Below, one piece after another: positions 59,011-64,000 of a stretch of DNA of 64,000 bases. Numbering within the stretch: the stretch's first letter is position 1; every line of letters starts with the position of its first letter. Below the pieces are notes generated by a model that was given only the letters and a program-made list of their open reading frames with translations, was not told where the DNA came from and did no database searches. The position numbers and the translations under genes are program-made. Source of the DNA: Frankia casuarinae (GTDB lineage: Bacteria > Actinomycetota > Actinomycetes > Frankiales > Frankiaceae); NCBI RefSeq assembly GCF_000013345.1, contig NC_007777.1, forward strand, positions 4,030,001 through 4,094,000, read 5' to 3'.

Positions 59011-60325
59011 CCAGTTCAAGCTCCGCCGCCGCACCGTCCTTCTTGTCGACGAGATCGATGTAGCTGATGCCGCGCAACAGCCCGGCCGGGTCACAGGTCT
59101 CGACGCGGATCGGAATCAGCGTGCGCTTCACGCCGTTGGGATCCGCCTGCCAGGCCGCCTGCCAGGCCGCCTGCATCTTCTCCGAGGCCAGGTAGCTCTT
59201 CGACAGCACGGCGAGGGTACGCCGGGACTGCGAGATCCCTTCATGCAGCAGACCGATCTCGTGCTCACCGGGCAGCGCGTCGAGGGCCGCCAGATGCACC
59301 GAATGACCACGGCCTTCCAACACGCGGGCAATCCAGGAGCCCCAGGCCTCATCGGACGGATCCGCGGAGATGAGGAAGTCCCACTTCCCGTCCGCGACCG
59401 GCCCCTGATCGGAGCCGTTCGACGGGGTCCGCACCACCGGAAACGGGCGCCCCGGCAGCGTGATCCACGCGAGGCCCTCGTACTTGCCCGCCACCGACAC
59501 CTCGACTCGGCGGTACTGCGCCGGGTCGAGATCCCGCAGCCGCCCGGCCACCGTACTGTGGTAGAACTCGGACGACAGGACGAGTGCCAGTTCCGCGTCC
59601 CTGTCCTGTTCCAGCAACTGCCGGACGGGGTCCGCGTCGACCAGCCGGGCTGCGACCACCGCCGCGTCGCCGACGAAACCACTGCCGCCGATACCCACCT
59701 CGCCTTGGTGCAGGGCCAACCGCAACCGGATTCGGCCGGTCTCGTCACGCCCCCGGTTGTAGGTCCGCAGCGCGATCCGCAGTTCCCGGACGAACTCGGT
59801 CGCGAGGACAGCCTTGGGAGCGTCGGCGGCCACGGCCGCAAGAAAGCCGTCGCCGCGATCCTGGCGCAGCCGGATCGACCGGGGAGGCAGGCCGGCGCCT
59901 CCGACCGCCTCATCGACGATCCGGCGCAGCCCCTCCCGCCAGCTCGCCTGCGTCGCGATGTCCTGACGGCTGTAGTGCCTGGCATCCAGGCAGAAGACGC
60001 TGACATGCCGCGGGACGCCGTCCTCCCACGGGGCGCCCTCGCCACGGGAAACACCGTCCTCCCGGACGGCGTCGGCGAAGATCCGGTTGCCCCGATAGTC
60101 CCGATGCGCCTCGGTGAGGATGCGCCTCCGGCCGTCCGGCAACAGGCCGTTCTCCAACAGCGACGCGAGTTCGGACCAGAACTCGAACGACGACTCACCC
60201 GGGTAGAACTGCGGATGGTGCCGACGCGCCAGCCCGGCACGTTCCAACAGATGAGTCGCCTTCATCTGGTTGGTAAAAGTGGCGGAAAGCGCCTCGATCT
60301 CCGCCTCGGTCAGCCGGTCCGTCAC
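58931..60325 (-). CDS. EAD1-nucleotide cyclase-TIR fusion protein
   Basis: A 464-residue protein from GTG 60325 (GGGGGA upstream). Residues 3-82 match effector-associated domain 1: LTEAEIEALSATF, FEFWSELASLLENG, DGRRRILTEAHRDYRGNRIF. Residues ~104-292 resemble a class III nucleotide cyclase, with metal Asp114 in VSVFCLDARHYS and Asp159 in RQDRGDGFLA; the transition-state segment GFVGDAAVVAARLVDAD keeps Arg but has Val where Asn is usual. Residues ~313-445 form a TIR domain (WDFLISADPSDEAWGSWIA, RRTLAVLSKSYLASE, LIPIRVETCDPAGLL). A 12-bp repeat doubles AAWQ near the expected catalytic Glu. An immunity or cell-death role is inferred. Confidence 0.78.
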   Translation of the reverse strand: MTDRLTEAEIEALSATFTNQMKATHLLERAGLARRHHPQFYPGESSFEFWSELASLLENGLLPDGRRRILTEAHRDYRGNRIFADAVREDGVSRGEGAPWEDGVPRHVSVFCLDARHYSRQDIATQASWREGLRRIVDEAVGGAGLPPRSIRLRQDRGDGFLAAVAADAPKAVLATEFVRELRIALRTYNRGRDETGRIRLRLALHQGEVGIGGSGFVGDAAVVAARLVDADPVRQLLEQDRDAELALVLSSEFYHSTVAGRLRDLDPAQYRRVEVSVAGKYEGLAWITLPGRPFPVVRTPSNGSDQGPVADGKWDFLISADPSDEAWGSWIARVLEGRGHSVHLAALDALPGEHEIGLLHEGISQSRRTLAVLSKSYLASEKMQAAWQAAWQADPNGVKRTLIPIRVETCDPAGLLRGISYIDLVDKKDGAAAELELVRQIVRSLNGRGSRPSTPPPFPGQRS

Positions 60326-60380
60326 GAGTCCCCCGTAGGCATGCCCGCAGAAATCCGGCGACGCGACGGTAGGTGGTCCG

Positions 60381-61895
60381 TCAGCCGGCGGATTCGTCCT
60401 CGAATTCTAACCCGTCCCTACCCGTTGTATTGGATGGGTTCACCGACCTTCGGTATCGTGCGCGGGACCGAGCCGCGGGGAGCGTCCGGGTCTCGCGACG
60501 GGTGATGACACCCGCCTCCGCGGCACCGACGCCACCGGCACCGCTCGCATGGTGACCGTCCAGCACAAGGCGACGCTGTTCCTCGGCCGCGGTCTGCTCG
60601 ACCTGTCGCATGGCGCGGCGCAGGATCGGCGGAGCCATGACCGACGTGACGATCGCGACCAGAACGATGATCGTGTACGTCTCGGTGGAGAGCACCCCCA
60701 GCCGCACGCCGACGCTGGCCACCACGATCTCGATGACTCCCCGCGCGTTCATGCCGGCGCCCAGAGCGAGACCCTCCCAGGGGGTCAGCCGACTGGCCCG
60801 GGCCCCCGCGTACACACCGGCAAACTTGCCGAAGACCGCGACCGCGAGCACGATCACCGCCGCGAGCAGAACCCGGGTTTCACTCAGAGCAGTGAGATCG
60901 ACACGCAGGCCCGCCGTCGCGAAGAAGATGGGCGCAAGCACCGCCATCACCACGATTCGCAACGGGGCGACACTGGCATGATCCACCAGGCCGGACGACC
61001 CGAGGACGACCCCGCCCAGGAAGGCGCCGAACACCGCCTCCAGCTCCAACGCCTGCGTCCCGGCCGCCGACGCGAGCACCAGCACGGCCACGAAGGCCAC
61101 GACCGACCCGCTCCTGGCGCCGGGATCGGCGCCAGCCCCGGCCCCGGCACCACTCGTGGCAATGATCCGTCCCAGCACGGCCCGGACGACGACCCGGCCG
61201 ATCGTCAACGCGAAGATCCCCACCCCGAGGACGTAAAGCACCGACAACGCCGTGTCGCCCGCCCGGACACCGGTGGTCGCCATCGCGGACACGACCGCCA
61301 GCATCAGCCAGCCAACGGCGTCATCGATGACCCCGCCGGCCAGCGCGAGCTGCCCGACCTCCCGATGGGTCAGACGCATCTCCATGAGCGTCTTCGCCAT
61401 CACCGGGATGGCGCTCACGCACATCGCCACCCCGAGGAACAGCGCGAAGACCGTCCGGTCGCCGTCGGGGCCCAGCAGGGAGGACGGCATCAGCACGCCG
61501 GTGACGATCCCGAAACCCAACGGCAGGAGCAACCCACCGAGGCTGATCCGGGCGACGGTGAGACTGCGCCGGCGGATGATCCGCGTATCAATCTCGAACC
61601 CGCTGAGCGCGACCAGGAAGAGGACACCGAGCTGTCCCACCGCGTCGAGCAGGTGGAACTGCGCGGCGTCACGCGGAAGAAACCAGTCCGAGAAGGTCGG
61701 CCACAGCGTTCCGAGCAACGACGGGCCGAGGAGCACGCCGACGCAGAGCTCACCGACGATGGCAGGCATCCGCAGGCGCACGGCGACACGTCCGAGCAGA
61801 ATTGCCAGACTGAGCAGCATGGCGAGCTGAAGCAGGAACAGCAACAGGGAATGCGGCGGGATCGAGGGGACGGGCCGAGTGGACGTGAGGGACAA
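60381..61895 (-). CDS. CPA2-type cation/proton antiporter (Kef/NapA-like)
   Basis: A 504-residue membrane protein with about 12 helices from a TTG at 61895 behind GGAGAGACA. It has the CPA2 features: VGELCVGVLLGPSLLG, LVALSGFEIDTR, the ion-binding pair in AGGVIDDAVGWLMLA, FGAFLGGVVLG, and GAGMNARGVIEIVVASVGV near residue 420. No TrkA-N/RCK domain is attached; the C-terminus is a basic ~80-residue tail. It probably exchanges Na+ or K+ for H+. The EAD1-cyclase-TIR gene starts 55 bases downstream, so the two may share a transcript. Confidence 0.85.
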   Translation of the reverse strand: MSLTSTRPVPSIPPHSLLLFLLQLAMLLSLAILLGRVAVRLRMPAIVGELCVGVLLGPSLLGTLWPTFSDWFLPRDAAQFHLLDAVGQLGVLFLVALSGFEIDTRIIRRRSLTVARISLGGLLLPLGFGIVTGVLMPSSLLGPDGDRTVFALFLGVAMCVSAIPVMAKTLMEMRLTHREVGQLALAGGVIDDAVGWLMLAVVSAMATTGVRAGDTALSVLYVLGVGIFALTIGRVVVRAVLGRIIATSGAGAGAGADPGARSGSVVAFVAVLVLASAAGTQALELEAVFGAFLGGVVLGSSGLVDHASVAPLRIVVMAVLAPIFFATAGLRVDLTALSETRVLLAAVIVLAVAVFGKFAGVYAGARASRLTPWEGLALGAGMNARGVIEIVVASVGVRLGVLSTETYTIIVLVAIVTSVMAPPILRRAMRQVEQTAAEEQRRLVLDGHHASGAGGVGAAEAGVITRRETRTLPAARSRARYRRSVNPSNTTGRDGLEFEDESAG

Positions 61896-62311
61896 TGTCT
61901 CTCCTCGGACGTCTCGCCACCATTGACGGCGGCGAGGGCTCCAGGCCGACGTCCGACGACCGGCAGGCGCATCGGCGACAGGCCAGCCGAGAGCCGGAAT
62001 CACGGATACCGGATACCGGATACCGGATTCCTCGTCATCCCCCGTCGCCCCCGTCGCCCGCGCGCCTGCGATTCGGTCGGCTGACGCCGCGGGCACCGGC
62101 ACTGGTACCGGCGTCCCTCAAGAAGAAACCACAACGGACGCCGGAAAGTCCGCCGTTCGTGTCATCTCCCGCCGCATCCGCCGCCTGACACGGAGCCGTG
62201 GAGGGATAATCACGTTTCCGGGCCGGCAACCGTGACCGACCCTCCACACGTCCCTCCGCTCCGCCGGCCTGCGCAGGCTTCACCGGCCTGCGCAGGCGGG
62301 GAGAAATCGGC
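61896..62311. other. Intergenic region with repeats and a probable mdh terminator
   Basis: No gene seen. GCCTGCGCAGGC occurs at 62267-62278 and 62286-62297, just past the mdh stop on the minus strand. Each is a 12-base palindrome and together they can form a stem, so this is the likely terminator. GATACCG is repeated three times near 62005-62025. Confidence 0.5.
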
Positions 62312-63433
<1,122 letters not shown>

Positions 63434-63510
63434 CTAGTCCGAAGTTCTTGGTCAGGAGGCACGGGCGGCGCGGACGCGGCTCACATCGCGGCGCCACGAT
63501 GGGGCACGTG

Positions 63511-64000
63511 CTACCGGCCGATCTCGGTCCCGCACCGTGGTACGGGCGGGACCAGCGCGAAACGTTTCGCGTCCGCGGTGACCTGAAGGAAGGTGTAGCA
63601 ACGGTTGATCTGCCCGAAATGGGTGGCGAAGTTGACGGGGACGGGCAGCAACCCGTCCGCGTCATAGCCGCGCACCGCCCGCAGGCCCCTGATGAACGTC
63701 TCCCGGCTGGGGCATGGCCCGGCGGCCACCAGACCGCGCAGGAACATGTCCGCCGAGATCCACCCGGACAGGGCCGCCTGCTGGGCCGGCGGGGACACCT
63801 GGGGCGCGTACTCCAGCATGGCCTGCAGGAACCGCTGGTGAGCGGGAGTCTCCTGCTCGAACGGCAGGTAGTCGACGAAGCTGTAGACCCCGGCCAGCAC
63901 TCCGCCGAACAATTGCAGGAGACGCTGGTCGTAGCCGGTGGGCGACAGGATGACCCGCAGATCCGCCCGGGCCGCCCGGGCGCCCAGGACCACCTGGCCG
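63511..64000 (-). CDS. Solute-binding protein of a branched-chain amino-acid-type ABC transporter (3' part)
   Basis: The frame runs off the right edge of the window, so only the C-terminal ~163 residues are present. LRVILSPTGYDQRLLQLFGG, VLAGVYSFVDYLPFEQETPA, SGWISADMFLRGLVAAG, SRETFIRGLRAVRGYDADGL and NRCYTFLQVTADAKRF follow the pattern of Peripla_BP_6/LivJ-like extracellular ligand-binding proteins, where the final domain crosses back to close the cleft. Ligand unknown. The N-terminal signal, if any, lies outside. Confidence 0.8.
   Translation of the reverse strand, partial: GQVVLGARAARADLRVILSPTGYDQRLLQLFGGVLAGVYSFVDYLPFEQETPAHQRFLQAMLEYAPQVSPPAQQAALSGWISADMFLRGLVAAGPCPSRETFIRGLRAVRGYDADGLLPVPVNFATHFGQINRCYTFLQVTADAKRFALVPPVPRCGTEIGR

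Overview
The window is high-GC DNA with GTG/TTG starts, many four-base gene overlaps, an SsgA-like sporulation protein, FTR1/Dyp iron uptake under an IdeR/DmdR-type iron box, Hanks-type kinases and a remnant of an actinomycete integrative element next to a tRNA gene. This points to a filamentous actinobacterium. A Frankia-like genome is my best guess (inference from gene style only). It is chromosomal accessory DNA with a few housekeeping genes (mdh, enoyl-CoA hydratase, an XPB/Ssl2-like protein).

Layout. 1-2761: right-hand end of an AICE-type element (FtsK/TraB-like transfer protein, RepSA-like initiator, excisionase) abutting the 3' end of a CAU-anticodon tRNA; no integrase lies where it would be expected. 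2.8-4.2 kb: debris. 4.2-13.4 kb: YbaK-like deacylase, an iron-regulated efeUO(fused)-efeB operon, a PhoX-like protein, a GNAT-AAA+ fusion, a truncated flavoprotein gene and a Vms1/Rv2629-like protein. 13.7-15.2 kb: an editing-domain-less threonyl-tRNA synthetase preceded by a 16-codon leader peptide with three consecutive Thr codons and a strong hairpin (a likely attenuator).

15.3-27.2 kb (minus strand): five tightly coupled genes, in transcription order pseudokinase-PP2C, vWA, NYN ribonuclease-FHA-FHA, Ser/Thr kinase, and a 1753-residue protein with an OB/S1-like segment and tandem ~70-residue repeats. A MazF/PemK-like gene and an FHA-like/HTH gene diverge from it. The set resembles an elaborated TerY-P (vWA/PP2C/kinase) module with RNA-acting parts and is the strongest candidate for a poorly described system.

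29-48 kb: hydrolase, aldo/keto reductase, ABM monooxygenase, SsgA-like protein, a WD40 receptor kinase, secreted and membrane proteins, HAF-repeat protein, enoyl-CoA hydratase, aminoglycoside-phosphotransferase-like protein and several decayed genes. 48-57 kb is shaped by transposition: an IS607-type element has split a membrane-protein gene, and two IS110-type elements sit head to tail, differing at one base seen. Between them lie a NUDIX-TerB fusion, an SCP2 protein and a damaged class IV aminotransferase gene. 57.5-64 kb: an unknown protein, an EAD1-nucleotide cyclase-TIR fusion (a probable immunity or cell-death effector), a cation/proton antiporter, mdh and the end of a solute-binding protein gene.

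Short tandem repeats (7-53 bp) recur throughout, often in frame inside genes, and account for several frameshifts or low-complexity insertions.
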